A stretch of 64,000 nucleotides of DNA from an uncultured Saprospiraceae bacterium (lineage in GTDB: Bacteria; Bacteroidota; Bacteroidia; Chitinophagales; Saprospiraceae), in NCBI GenBank assembly GCA_937959275.1, contig CALGLU010000021.1:78807-142806 (forward strand). Direction: 5' to 3'. This document shows positions 27,262-36,028 of the stretch, piece by piece (position 1 is the stretch's first letter; each line of letters starts with the position of its first letter). Both the position numbers and the translations under genes were made by a program. The notes beneath the pieces are model-generated. The model did not search any database. It was not told the origin of the DNA and saw only the letters and a program-made list of their open reading frames with translations.

Positions 27262-28092
27262 ATGAGTAAGAAGAGAGTATTGTTCGTAACACAGGAAATG
27301 AATCCTTATACGACCATATCTGATATTTCAGAAATGGTTGCCAAGCTGCCTCAGTCTACACAGGAGAAAGGTATGGAAATTCGAGTACTAATGCCAAAAT
27401 ATGGTGTTATTAATGAGAGAAGACACAGGTTGCATGAGGTTGTCCGATTGTCAGGTATGAATATCATCGTTGATGACGACGATTTTCCATTAATCATAAA
27501 AGTAGCCTCGCTTCCTGGTTCTAGATTACAGGTTTATTTTTTAGACAATGAGGAATTTTTTAAGCGCAAGTTTATTTTTGATGATGAAGATGAAAAACCG
27601 TTTGAAGACAATATGGATCGGATGGTTTTCTTTTGCAAAGGTGTGATGGAGACGGTTAAGAAATTCGGCTGGCCGCCAGATTTGATTCACTGTCATGGCT
27701 GGATGACGAGTCTAGTTCCTCTCTATCTGAAGTCAGTGTATAAGGACGAACCAATCTTTGCACAATCAAAGTTAATATACTCTGCATATAGCAATGACTA
27801 TGAAGATTCCTTTGGCGATAGCTTTTTTGTAAAAGCTCTAATCAATAATTTAGAGGTCTCTCAGTTAGATGCATACAAGCATGAAGGAAAAATAAGTTTG
27901 AATGCAGGTGCAATAACTTATGCTGACGCCGTTATACAAGGGAGCGGAAAATTGAAGAAAAACGTTCTTGATTTGATAGAGTCATCTGACGTTCCAAAAT
28001 TGCCAGTTTTGGCGAAAGAAGAATACATGGAGGCTTATATTGAATTTTATCAATCATTGATGCCAATTGAAGAGACAGACAATCCTGAATAG
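27262..28092 (+). CDS. glycogen/starch synthase catalytic-domain protein (GT5 N-terminal half only)
   Basis: A 276-residue protein from the ATG at 27262 (an upstream in-frame TTG-type start would place it over the promoter). It has the GT5 pattern: VLFVTQEMNPYTTISDIS in the N-terminal sugar-binding turn, LMPKYGVINER, EVVRLSGMNI and the H-C-H-G-W-M-T-S motif. The second Rossmann domain of glycogen synthase, with its ADP-glucose and catalytic Glu residues, is absent. Bacteroidota keep this half-length protein next to DUF4270 and glmS, so it is probably not an active synthase but a sugar-binding or regulatory relative. A TAnnTTTG promoter precedes it. Confidence 0.8.
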   Translation: MSKKRVLFVTQEMNPYTTISDISEMVAKLPQSTQEKGMEIRVLMPKYGVINERRHRLHEVVRLSGMNIIVDDDDFPLIIKVASLPGSRLQVYFLDNEEFFKRKFIFDDEDEKPFEDNMDRMVFFCKGVMETVKKFGWPPDLIHCHGWMTSLVPLYLKSVYKDEPIFAQSKLIYSAYSNDYEDSFGDSFFVKALINNLEVSQLDAYKHEGKISLNAGAITYADAVIQGSGKLKKNVLDLIESSDVPKLPVLAKEEYMEAYIEFYQSLMPIEETDNPE

Positions 28093-28111
28093 CAAGAGCT
28101 ACCATACATAC

Positions 28112-29491
28112 ATGGCAATATCATGCTGGTGTTGCCTCTTTTCCATTATTATTTTAATGAGCAGTTGCGGAGACACGACCCTAGTTGGCTCAGATTTATT
28201 TGGAGAAGAATCACTAAATGTAACTAGCACTGATACCGTAACCATAAAGGCCAAAACGGTTCCACTGGATTCCATACGTGTGTTTAATGTTGAAAATGTC
28301 AGCAGATCGACATTTTTAATAGGAGTCATTGATGATCCTGTATTTGGTAAAACAACGGCTTCTTTGGTTGCAGATGTCCATTTTGGTGTAGATCTCAATT
28401 CTGGACAATTATTCAAACCAGGTTATCAGGAGGGCGATATTTTGGATTCCATGATCTTATTGTTAGAAATCGATAGTGCTGGTCTCTATGGAGACTTGAA
28501 TACGACATACGATATCGAAGTCTTTCAACTAACAGAGAGTCTTAGATCATTTTCAGATATCTATTCCAATCAGGATTTCAGTTTTGATCCTGATCCAATA
28601 GCTAGTCGAGAGAATGTTCGAATCTCATTAGACTCTTTATCGCTCTATTACCCATCTTTGGGGACGACTAGACGAGAGAAGGCGCAAATAAGAATTCCAT
28701 TGGGAGAGGCTGTGTCTAGTTTCTTATTTGAAGACTTAAGAGCGATTGAAACAAATGAGGATTTTATTCAAGAATTTTATGGTATTCGTGTCGAAGCGAC
28801 GCCTTCAAATGACAATGCCATGTTTGGTGTCAATATCGCATCAAACTTTTTCAATAGTAGAATACAAAGCTATTTTAGTCGAGCTGATACGACTCTACTC
28901 TTTGAATATCCGTTAAATGACTTAACGACGAATACTAATTTGGGTAGAAAATTTTCAGACATTGAGCTGGATAATTCTTCAGCCATGATCAGTGATTTCT
29001 TTGGAGACGAATCGGCAGGAGATAGTTTGCTATTTGTTCAATCATTATTAGGGACAAATGTTGAATTGGATTTTTCATCCATTATTAATAATGACTTTTT
29101 AATCAATCAGGCAATATTAGAAATGACAGTCGCGGTCCTACCAGAAGATGATCTCGAATTAAATCCGCCTATTGATCTATTGGTATTATCCACAATAGGA
29201 GATGATGGAGAGCTCGATATCATAGCGGAGATCTCGGAGGGATTAGTATTTAATCAACTCGATATCTATTTTGGAGGAGAAGTAGAGCAGAATGTAGTGA
29301 ATGATAGGAATATGTTTCAGTATCAGATGAACATTACAAGATCTCTTATTGAAATATCCAATGGCAATTTGCCAGATAAACTCATTGTAACGCCATTGTC
29401 AAGAAATGAAAGTGCTAAACGAACCATTATATATGGTCCCGGGCATGCTGAATTTCCTTTAAAATTGACCTTGTCCGTAACAAGCTTATAA
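28112..29491 (+). CDS. DUF4270 lipoprotein
   Basis: A 459-residue lipoprotein from the ATG at 28112 (the alternative TTG at 28067 would overlap the previous gene). The signal peptide has the lipobox LMSSC. The mature part matches DUF4270: TDTVTIKAKTVPLDSIRV, LIGVIDDPVFGKTTASLVAD, a central LNDLTTNTNLGRK-type segment, and a C-terminal LIVTPLSRNESAKRTIIYGP. The protein is exported and predicted to be surface-exposed, of unknown function. In Bacteroidota it normally sits between the half-length starch synthase and glmS; here glmS is only a remnant. Confidence 0.85.
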   Translation: MAISCWCCLFSIIILMSSCGDTTLVGSDLFGEESLNVTSTDTVTIKAKTVPLDSIRVFNVENVSRSTFLIGVIDDPVFGKTTASLVADVHFGVDLNSGQLFKPGYQEGDILDSMILLLEIDSAGLYGDLNTTYDIEVFQLTESLRSFSDIYSNQDFSFDPDPIASRENVRISLDSLSLYYPSLGTTRREKAQIRIPLGEAVSSFLFEDLRAIETNEDFIQEFYGIRVEATPSNDNAMFGVNIASNFFNSRIQSYFSRADTTLLFEYPLNDLTTNTNLGRKFSDIELDNSSAMISDFFGDESAGDSLLFVQSLLGTNVELDFSSIINNDFLINQAILEMTVAVLPEDDLELNPPIDLLVLSTIGDDGELDIIAEISEGLVFNQLDIYFGGEVEQNVVNDRNMFQYQMNITRSLIEISNGNLPDKLIVTPLSRNESAKRTIIYGPGHAEFPLKLTLSVTSL

Positions 29492-29510
29492 ATTAACTGA
29501 GTAAGATATA

Positions 29511-29795
29511 TAGGTGCGAACATGACGATTGTTCTACAATCTGTACCAAATAAAGGCCAGAAACGCAAAAGTTTTGGTAGTTGTGACAAAAGATCAGGAA
29601 GAATTGAAAAAAATTGCTGACTTTTGCATCGAAATTCCCGATATCGAGGAAGAATTATCCCCACTTTTATCGGTTATACCTACACAATTATTGGCTTAAA
29701 AATCGCAATGTTTAGAGCTTGTAATTTTAACAACCAAAAATTTAGAAAAATCAGTCACTGTAGAATTTGACAGTGAATTTAAAAAGATATTATGA
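29511..29795 (+). pseudogene. glmS: glmS 3' remnant (glutamine-fructose-6-phosphate aminotransferase)
   Basis: About 95 C-terminal codons of GlmS remain. One frame reads IKARNAKVLVVVTKDQEELK, then ADFCIEIPDIEEELSPLLSV and IPTQLLA before a stop; a shifted frame continues with K-I-A-M-F-R-A-C-N and a third ends N-L-E-K-S-V-T-V-E-F-D-S, the conserved GlmS terminus. At least two one-base indels and one in-frame stop disrupt it, and everything before is missing: the remnant begins about 20 nt after the DUF4270 stop. Its final TGA overlaps the DUF4290 start (ATGA), as in an original operon. GlmS makes glucosamine-6-phosphate for cell-wall synthesis, so a functional copy should exist elsewhere. Confidence 0.8.
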
Positions 29796-30454
29796 CTAAT
29801 CATGAACCACATTTAATGCAGTACAACTCCCAAAAAGGACTGCTATCGATTCCCGAGTATGGACGCAATGTCCAGAATATGATCGCCTACGCGAAAACGG
29901 TGGACGATCTAGAAAAACGACAACGGATCGTGGAAGGGGTTATCAAATTGATGATGCAAATGAATCCGCACAATAAGAATTTAGCGGATTACAAACAACG
30001 ATTGTGGAAGCACTTATTTCACATTGCAGATTATGATTTGGAAGTACAAGTTCCAGAAGGCATAATTATTACCAGAAAAGAAGAGGACCTTAAACCTGAG
30101 CCCATGGGCTATCCAGCGTATGAGACTCGATATCGACACTATGGCCATCAAGTGCAAATCCTAATCAAGAAGGCCATCGAAATGGAGGATGAGGAGAAAA
30201 AAGCAGAATTCGTCAGAGTGATTGCAGCTTATATGAAACTTGCCTATAGGACGTGGAATCAAAATGCAAACATCAATGACAATATCATCAAGTCTGATCT
30301 GAAAGAAATTTCTGATAAGCAACTTGAAATGAGTCCGGATGAACCAATTAATTACTTGGCATCGTCCTATACAAAACCTAAGCGCCCGCCGCAAAACACT
30401 AGATCAAATAATAATAGAGGTAAAAAGAAACAATACAAAAAGAAAAGACGTTAG
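29792..30454 (+). CDS. DUF4290 family protein
   Basis: A 220-residue cytoplasmic protein. DUF4290 features are YNSQKGLLSIPEYGRNVQNM near residues 12-31, EGVIKLMMQMNPHNKN, the LWKHLFHIADYDLE segment and, near residue 155, LAYRTWNQNANINDN. The tail from about 195 is basic, Asn- and Lys-rich (NNNRGKKKQYKKKRR). In Bacteroidota this gene usually follows glmS and precedes murA, which suggests a link with cell-wall precursor synthesis. Here murA is replaced by a tandem repeat array. Its function is unknown. Confidence 0.85.
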   Translation: MTNHEPHLMQYNSQKGLLSIPEYGRNVQNMIAYAKTVDDLEKRQRIVEGVIKLMMQMNPHNKNLADYKQRLWKHLFHIADYDLEVQVPEGIIITRKEEDLKPEPMGYPAYETRYRHYGHQVQILIKKAIEMEDEEKKAEFVRVIAAYMKLAYRTWNQNANINDNIIKSDLKEISDKQLEMSPDEPINYLASSYTKPKRPPQNTRSNNNRGKKKQYKKKRR

Positions 30455-30470
30455 TGCCCCTGTAGAAAAC

Positions 30471-31060
30471 ATGCCTTCGTTGGACTCCGATCCCAAAAAC
30501 ATGCCCTTGTTGGACTCCGATCCAACGAGATTTGATATGTTACAATGCCGTTGGTTCGGCACCCATCAGTGGCTTTGGTTCTTTGAAAAGATGCCCTCGT
30601 TGGACTCTGATCCAACGAGATTTAGTAGGTTACAATGCCGTTGGTTCGGAGACCAACAGCGGCTTGGGTTCTTTTTGAATTATAGAAAAGATGGCCTCGT
30701 TGGACTCTGATCCAATGAGATTTAAAATGTTACAGTGCCGTTGGTTCGGAGACCAACAGCGGCTTGGGTTCTTTTTGAATTATAGAAAAGATGGCCTCGT
30801 TGGACTCTGATCCAATGAGATTTAATATGTTACAGTGCCGTTGGTTCGGAGACCAACAGCGGCTTGGGTTCTTTGAAAAGATGCCCTTGTTGGACTCCGA
30901 TCCAACGAGCTTTAATATGTTACAGTGCCGTTGGTTCGGAGACCAACAGCGGCTTGGGTTCTTTTTGAATTATAGAAAAAAACATGCCCTCGTTAAACTC
31001 CTATCCGTCGAGATTTAGTAGGTTACAATGCCGTTGGTTCGGAGACTAACAGCGGCTTTG
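30471..31060. repeat. tandem array of about 6.5 hairpin-forming repeats (90/100-bp units)
   Basis: Units starting with ATGCC[C/T][T/C].GTTGGACTC begin at 30471 (truncated), 30501, 30591, 30691, 30791, 30881 and 30984. Spacing is 30, 90, 100, 100, 90 and 103 nt; the 10-bp difference is presence or absence of TTGAATTATA. Each unit contains hairpin A, CTCGTTGGA/TCCAACGAG around 6 nt, and hairpin B, TTGGT/ACCAA with outer GCCG/CGGC. Arm substitutions keep pairing through G-U wobbles, while the outermost copy (30984) is decayed. Because spacing is not a multiple of three and units shift frame, the peptide-like translation is not a gene. No spacers are present. Confidence 0.9.
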
Positions 31061-31073
31061 ATTTTCCTATTCA

Positions 31074-32234
31074 TTAGCCTACAAAAGCACGAATTCTATC
31101 CTTAACATTCTCCCTCAAATTCATATAAAACAAAGCCATATCATGAATATGGTAATTCTCATTTGGCATCAAGCCTAGACGATAGCTTCTAGTGCGCGGT
31201 TCTGAAATGTGCAGAATTCCATTCTCATCCAGTCGAGTTGAACATTCTCCTTCTCTAGGACTATCTAGACTTTCGATTTGAATCCCCATTGGGTCATCAG
31301 AAAAGAAGTTTTGCCAATTGAATTTTGACTCCTTGGTAAAGTTGAGTTTGACAGAGCCAAGATGTTTATCTGCAGATACAAGCTCAGTCGATACCTGCCA
31401 ATTTAAAGGATTGATACTAATGACATCTTTGTGTTTACGATCTTCCCACTTTTCATGGTCAGGATAATAGTGCTGGCAATTATCCCTGTCATGCAAAGGT
31501 CCCCCATTCTCACCAAAGGTATCAAAGGCCACGATACAGCCTGTATCATTATAAGACGTGGCAGCTTTTATCCTGTTTAGGGTACGGCCAATTTTATCTT
31601 TGGGCGTTTGGAATCCAATCAAATAAGCAGCAATTAATTGATCAGCCAACTCTGTCGGGTCAATGATATCTTCTACTAAGCGTAAGCCAAGGAAGCTGCC
31701 TTGACTATGTCCTGCAATGATGAACGGCCGGCCCTTGTTTTCATATTTGATGTAGTGGTTAAAGGCGAGCAGGACATCTTGATACGCTAGATGAAATGCT
31801 GCATGACTATTAGGCGATGCTTCCAAAAATGAATAGAAGGTGACTTGTCTGTATCTAGGCGCAAACACTCTGCAGTTCGCATTAAATATCGATGCTTGTC
31901 CAGGGAGAATCATATGATCCACAAATTCATTCGTACGGGTATGGTCCAATGGTGCATTCCAATGTTCCTTAGAAAAGAGCATAGTTGGATAAATGAAAAA
32001 TACATCTGCTTCAGGTTGAGCCGAGCAATCGTCCACTCCCTCAGGCATTAGCTTTGCTGTGCTATCTTTATCTGGATGAGCAGCCCAATGATTCAATTGA
32101 GTATAATCAGGTGCAGGTGGTGTCAACGATTCATTAAAAGAGTGGGTAGGCTTAATTTTTTGACGGAGCATAGTCATTGCTATTTTTCGTTTTACAGTTT
32201 TCTTTAGGTGTGTTACAGAGCTTTTCAAAGACAT
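31074..32234 (-). CDS. DUF3089 alpha/beta-hydrolase
   Basis: A 386-residue cytoplasmic protein with the nucleophile elbow AGHSQG near residue 190. The pattern FFIYPTMLFSKEHWNAPLDH, VFAPRYRQVTFYSF and the post-nucleophile LRLVEDIIDP matches DUF3089, uncharacterised alpha/beta hydrolases. The likely catalytic Ser is in G-H-S-Q-G; a conserved Asp/His pair is expected in the second half (for example HDMALFY near the end). It is convergent with DUF4290, the repeat array lying between the two 3' ends. The substrate is unknown. Confidence 0.85.
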   Translation of the reverse strand: MSLKSSVTHLKKTVKRKIAMTMLRQKIKPTHSFNESLTPPAPDYTQLNHWAAHPDKDSTAKLMPEGVDDCSAQPEADVFFIYPTMLFSKEHWNAPLDHTRTNEFVDHMILPGQASIFNANCRVFAPRYRQVTFYSFLEASPNSHAAFHLAYQDVLLAFNHYIKYENKGRPFIIAGHSQGSFLGLRLVEDIIDPTELADQLIAAYLIGFQTPKDKIGRTLNRIKAATSYNDTGCIVAFDTFGENGGPLHDRDNCQHYYPDHEKWEDRKHKDVISINPLNWQVSTELVSADKHLGSVKLNFTKESKFNWQNFFSDDPMGIQIESLDSPREGECSTRLDENGILHISEPRTRSYRLGLMPNENYHIHDMALFYMNLRENVKDRIRAFVG

Positions 32235-32324
32235 AATGTTGGCAAAATAACGAAAATCATTGCTCTAAGTTTTCGAAAATTCAACACTTCTTCTGTCGGT
32301 TAGATCAAACTTGGTATTTTCGTC

Positions 32325-34226
32325 TTGAACTTGAGACGAGACATCATATATACGATCGGATTATTGTGCATGTTATATAGCATCACGACTCTTGGCTATT
32401 GTGATCCTTTGGGAACCGTACAAAGTGATCGGGTAGCAAACTATACCATGGTTTTAGATCTGGATCATAACAAGAAGATGGCGACTGGTACCTCCAGAAT
32501 CGTTTGGCATAATCCATCTAACCAGTCAGTGCGAGAGCTGAAAATGTATATGTACCTCAATTCGTTTAAGGACATGAATTCGACTTGGCTCAAACCGACA
32601 CGAGGACAAGTCTTTGGCTCACCACTGGGCGAACGAGAAGAGCATGAATGGGGATTCGTGACGATTGATAGCATCGGGATCGATGGTGGAGCTAGCCTGA
32701 CAGAAGGGATTCGGTATATTCAGGAAGATGGTAACGAGGATGATCAATCTGTCCTGTTGATACCACTACCACGGGCAGTGCGGGGAGGAGATTCGATTGT
32801 CATTAATTTGAATTTTAGAGCTAAGCTGCCAAAGACAATTGCACGGTCTGGCTATGGTGGGAATGACTTTCACCTATTTGTGCATTGGTATCCAAAGCTC
32901 GGGGTTTACGAACAAAATATAGATGGAGAATGGGGCTGGAATTGCCATCAATTTATGCAGAGCACAGAGTTTTATGGAGACTTTGGTGTGTATGATGTGA
33001 TGATGACCTGTGCGCAGGAACTTGTGTTAGGCGCGTCAGGTTGTTTGCTGTCAGAAACGACCAATCCGGATGGTACCAAAACGATTCGGTATCTCGCTGA
33101 AGATGTCATTGATTTTGCTTGGTGTGTCTCACCTGAATTAGAAGAATATATTGATCAATGGGAAGATGTGCAAATTAAGCTGTTGGTGCCAAGAGATCAT
33201 TGTGCGATGGCTGACCGCTATATGATTGCGATGAAACATGCCTTGCAATATTTTAATGATCATTTAGGTAAATACCCGTATCCTGGAATCACCTTGATGG
33301 ATCCACCGTTTCATTCTCTGCGCAATGGATTTATGGAATATCCAACCTTTGCGACAGCGGGCACAGTGTATGGGATGCCGCGTTGGTTTAGAGGTTCAGA
33401 GTCACTAGCTGTACATGAATTTTCTCATCAATTTTTCATGGGTGTTTTGGCATCAAATGAAAAAGAAGAGGCTTGGTTAGATGAAGGCTTTGTGACCTAT
33501 TATGAAGATCGGATTATGGAAAGTCTCTTTTCAGAACACAGCTCTCAAATAGATGTATTAGGGTTTAAATATGGCAATAGTGATTTGTCTAGACAAGAAT
33601 ATGTGGGGATGCGTGACCATAGTAATACAGCGATAGCGCGGCCAGGCTGGGAGTTGTCAGGAGATTATAAAGGTATTGTTTATGCTAAGACAGCAAGTAT
33701 GCTTAAGACGCTGGAGAACTATATTGGTCGAGATCAGATGGATGAGATGATGCGGGGCTATTATGAGCAGTATAAGTTTACACATCCGCGGCGGGCAGAT
33801 TTTATGGGTGTTGTAGAGGACTATTTATCAGAGCATGTGACAGCAGTTGAGAAAGCACAATATCTTAGATTTATAAATCAATGTTTGGATAGCTCTGATA
33901 CGGCGGATTATTCTGTAGTAGACCTGACTGGCAATGGGGTTGATATACTACGCAAAGGTGAACTCCAATTACCAGTTGTGATAGAAGCCGTTTTGGAGAA
34001 TGGGGAGACAGTGCGCGAAGTGTGGCAGAATGATACCAACTCCTTACACCTTGACTATGAAGATGATGTCGTGTCAGTTGAGATAGACCCTGATGGGCAA
34101 TTTGTGATGGACTTAAATGTCACAAACAACAGCTACACAAGGGAGAAAACTAAATTTACAAGATACTTGACGAAGGGTATGAATTGGGTTCAACATATTT
34201 TACAATCAACGAGTTTTCTCTTATGA
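32325..34226 (+). CDS. M1-family metallopeptidase (exported)
   Basis: A 633-residue aminopeptidase-like protein starting with TTG (32325; no ATG is near until 32369). An N-terminal hydrophobic signal ends near residue 26 (TLGYC). The zinc motif HEFSH at residues 364-368 is followed exactly 18 residues later by Glu387 (EEAWLDEGF), the complete HExxHx18E set. The N-terminal beta domain is M1-like. The GxMEN exopeptidase motif is replaced by G-F-M-E-Y, so the typical free-N-terminus recognition may differ. The next gene overlaps its stop by 4 nt. Confidence 0.9.
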   Translation: MNLRRDIIYTIGLLCMLYSITTLGYCDPLGTVQSDRVANYTMVLDLDHNKKMATGTSRIVWHNPSNQSVRELKMYMYLNSFKDMNSTWLKPTRGQVFGSPLGEREEHEWGFVTIDSIGIDGGASLTEGIRYIQEDGNEDDQSVLLIPLPRAVRGGDSIVINLNFRAKLPKTIARSGYGGNDFHLFVHWYPKLGVYEQNIDGEWGWNCHQFMQSTEFYGDFGVYDVMMTCAQELVLGASGCLLSETTNPDGTKTIRYLAEDVIDFAWCVSPELEEYIDQWEDVQIKLLVPRDHCAMADRYMIAMKHALQYFNDHLGKYPYPGITLMDPPFHSLRNGFMEYPTFATAGTVYGMPRWFRGSESLAVHEFSHQFFMGVLASNEKEEAWLDEGFVTYYEDRIMESLFSEHSSQIDVLGFKYGNSDLSRQEYVGMRDHSNTAIARPGWELSGDYKGIVYAKTASMLKTLENYIGRDQMDEMMRGYYEQYKFTHPRRADFMGVVEDYLSEHVTAVEKAQYLRFINQCLDSSDTADYSVVDLTGNGVDILRKGELQLPVVIEAVLENGETVREVWQNDTNSLHLDYEDDVVSVEIDPDGQFVMDLNVTNNSYTREKTKFTRYLTKGMNWVQHILQSTSFLL

Positions 34227-35056
34227 TGGCATCCCTACTTTTTGGTATTAAGTATGCCTTGCGTCATTGGAAAATTGCGGGATTGATATTTGTGATTCAA
34301 TTAATAGGTGCAGCATTTGTAGGGCTCTTATTTCAAAAGGATTTATCGACTCATTTAGGTCATTCATTAGCAGGACGCTTAATGGAAGAAGGTTTTAATT
34401 TTGCTGTTTTTAAAGACCTGACGAGATCAATCCCTGATGCGTTGTCAGGAGTGACTACAGGGTTTTTAGTTGTGCTCATCATCTTCTTGTTTTTATCTAT
34501 TTTTTTACAAGGAGGAGCGATTAAATCCTTAGTTGACAATGACTCCAAGGCGATGTCAATCTTGCGCAACGGTAAGCGTTATTTCTTTCCGTTTTTATTG
34601 GTTGCATTTATTAGTTTGCTTGTCTTGATTATATGCACAGCTGTACTTTGGTTTCCTTTGCTTAGTAATTTTCTTCCGTTAAATGAAAGTTTGGAGTCAG
34701 ACAGGCTCTTCTTTTATTTGTTATATGCTGTTTTGCTATTGTATCTTTTTCTAGTGGCTTTGATTGTAAGCTGGTCTATTAATACCAGAATTAATTATGC
34801 TGTCTTACATGAATCGATTTGGGCATCAATGAAGGCCGGTGTGAGTTGGACAGTCAAAAAAGCACTTCCGTTAGGCTTGGTATTTTTCTTCTTTTTGGGG
34901 ATTGGCTTATTGTTTATGTTTTTGAATGTGAAGCTGGATAAGATTGATTCTATTTGGGTAGCGTTTTTTGGATCCTTGGTGTTTTTGTTTGGTCGGTTAG
35001 TTGCTCGTTTATGGTATTATGGGACTTTGGCGTATTATGCGTCTGCGATCAGGTGA
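34223..35056 (+). CDS. multi-pass membrane protein of unknown function
   Basis: A 277-residue protein from the ATG at 34223, which overlaps the M1 peptidase stop (ATGA); an earlier in-frame start at 34184 would overlap by 43 nt. It has about six hydrophobic helices; the long ones lie near residues 25-45, 85-105, 130-155, 175-200, 220-250 and 255-275. The short acidic or basic loops carry no recognisable catalytic motif. The two genes are evidently co-translated, which suggests a membrane partner or stability factor for the peptidase, but this is inference. Confidence 0.6.
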   Translation: MMASLLFGIKYALRHWKIAGLIFVIQLIGAAFVGLLFQKDLSTHLGHSLAGRLMEEGFNFAVFKDLTRSIPDALSGVTTGFLVVLIIFLFLSIFLQGGAIKSLVDNDSKAMSILRNGKRYFFPFLLVAFISLLVLIICTAVLWFPLLSNFLPLNESLESDRLFFYLLYAVLLLYLFLVALIVSWSINTRINYAVLHESIWASMKAGVSWTVKKALPLGLVFFFFLGIGLLFMFLNVKLDKIDSIWVAFFGSLVFLFGRLVARLWYYGTLAYYASAIR

Positions 35057-35143
35057 GAGGTTTTTTTACCACATAGACACATAGAGCACATAGAATTTCG
35101 TGCTACATTTCCTGTTTGATGCTGACGTTGAAAATAAATTGAA

Positions 35144-35314
35144 ATGGCAATTAAGATTGTAGGTTTATTACTTATACCCTTAGGTATCTATTTCATTATA
35201 TACACAGCAATTCATGAGTATGAAACACATGAGATGTATCAAAAAGTTCGATTTTTCAATGCTGGTGTATTTACTATTGTATTAGGTATTGCTTTATTAC
35301 TGGGAGAGGTTTGA
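35144..35314 (+). CDS. small two-helix membrane protein (hypothetical)
   Basis: A 56-residue protein with two hydrophobic helices (about residues 4-20 and 40-55) joined by a charged, Tyr/His/Glu-rich loop. The ATG at 35144 follows an A-rich leader. It is too short for most automatic callers. No family was recognised; the balanced helix-loop-helix makes it plausible as a real gene, but its conservation cannot be judged here. Confidence 0.45.
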   Translation: MAIKIVGLLLIPLGIYFIIYTAIHEYETHEMYQKVRFFNAGVFTIVLGIALLLGEV

Positions 35315-35449
35315 AATTTATATTGGGTAAAACACATTCACAAGATTAAAGCTAGGTTTAAGAATTATGGATTCAGATCAATCTTTGTTTGTGCACAAGG
35401 AATGACTTTAAATGATTATTGGACACTGCGGTTTAATTAGAGCTGAGAC

Positions 35450-35700
35450 TCAGTATATATCTTTTCGATGTCCGACCTTAAATACATGAACAAATAAAAT
35501 ATGATCCTCAATTGTGTACAAGACTCTGTAATTGCCAACACGTATTCGATATTGGTCTTTAGTCCCAGATAACTTGATGCATCCTTTTGGTCTTGAGTTA
35601 TCCTTTAAATTGTAGATTTTTCAGTTAGTCTGATGGCTTCTGTTGTAGGAATTTTTGCAAGTTCTTTTAAAGCTGATCTTACAATCTGTACTTTATACAT
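35450..35700 (-). pseudogene. RelE/ParE-type toxin, frameshifted
   Basis: The first 31 codons (start ATG at 35698-35700) read MYKVQIVRSALKELAKIPTT then stop. Shifting by one base in an A-run (T5 on the plus strand at 35617-35621; six would restore the frame) continues as IYNLKDNSRPKGCIKLSGTK, QYRIRVGNYRVLYTIEDHIL and V-G-H-R-K-D-I-Y to the stop at 35450. This is a typical RelE/ParE toxin of 83 residues with the C-terminal catalytic-site segment R-x-x-x-G-x-Y-R. Its start overlaps the antitoxin stop by 8 nt. It is either an inactivated toxin or a sequencing error. Confidence 0.8.
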
Positions 35701-35890
35701 ACTTATCCAAATTCCCGGTGTCTTTAAGTTCTAATAAAACGTCTTCTATTGGATATGATTTTTCACCTTTTCGGGATTCAATAGTAAGGCTATCTAAGAT
35801 GTCTTCTACAACAGATCCGTGTTTATCTAAATCGATTTGGATGTATTTTTTATTATTCTTTTCGTCTGTCAGATAAAATATTCCTTCCAT
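35693..35890 (-). CDS. antitoxin of a RelBE/ParDE-like pair
   Basis: A 65-residue acidic protein. Its position just upstream of, and overlapping (35693-35700), the RelE/ParE-like toxin identifies it as the antitoxin. The N-terminal MEGIFYLTDEKNNKKYIQID with a beta-strand pattern, then VVEDILDSLTIESRK and DVLLELKDTG, resemble Bacteroidota antitoxins of the DUF2281-like or Phd/RelB group. It contains no frameshift, in contrast to the toxin. It may bind its own promoter as well as the toxin, as is common in such systems. Confidence 0.7.
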   Translation of the reverse strand: MEGIFYLTDEKNNKKYIQIDLDKHGSVVEDILDSLTIESRKGEKSYPIEDVLLELKDTGNLDKYV

Positions 35891-35990
35891 TTGAGTAAAA
35901 TTTATATTTCATTAAAGAAAACGCTTTTATAGTCCATAAGATTCAATAGAAAAGAACTTTCAAATTAGTATTATTAAATCAGACATGCCG

Positions 35991-36021
35991 TTGAGACATG
36001 TCAGCAGATAACTTATCTTTG
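35991..36021 (+). promoter_or_regulatory. Bacteroidota-type promoter of mnmG
   Basis: A -33 TTG at 35991-35993, 20 nt, then a -7 TATCTTTG at 36014-36021, and the mnmG ATG at 36029. Both boxes and spacing match the phylum consensus, so transcription is expected to start only a few nt before the start codon, giving a very short leader. Confidence 0.8.
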
Positions 36022-36028
36022 CAGCCTT

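Noticed and set aside
30339..31018. Repeat-encoded peptides with CRWFGDQQRLGFF
   Set aside because: Unit lengths of 90, 100 and 103 nt shift the frame between copies, and the sequences form hairpins, so translation is incidental.
30471..31060. CRISPR array
   Set aside because: The units are contiguous with no unique spacers and are far longer than CRISPR repeats; no cas genes are near.
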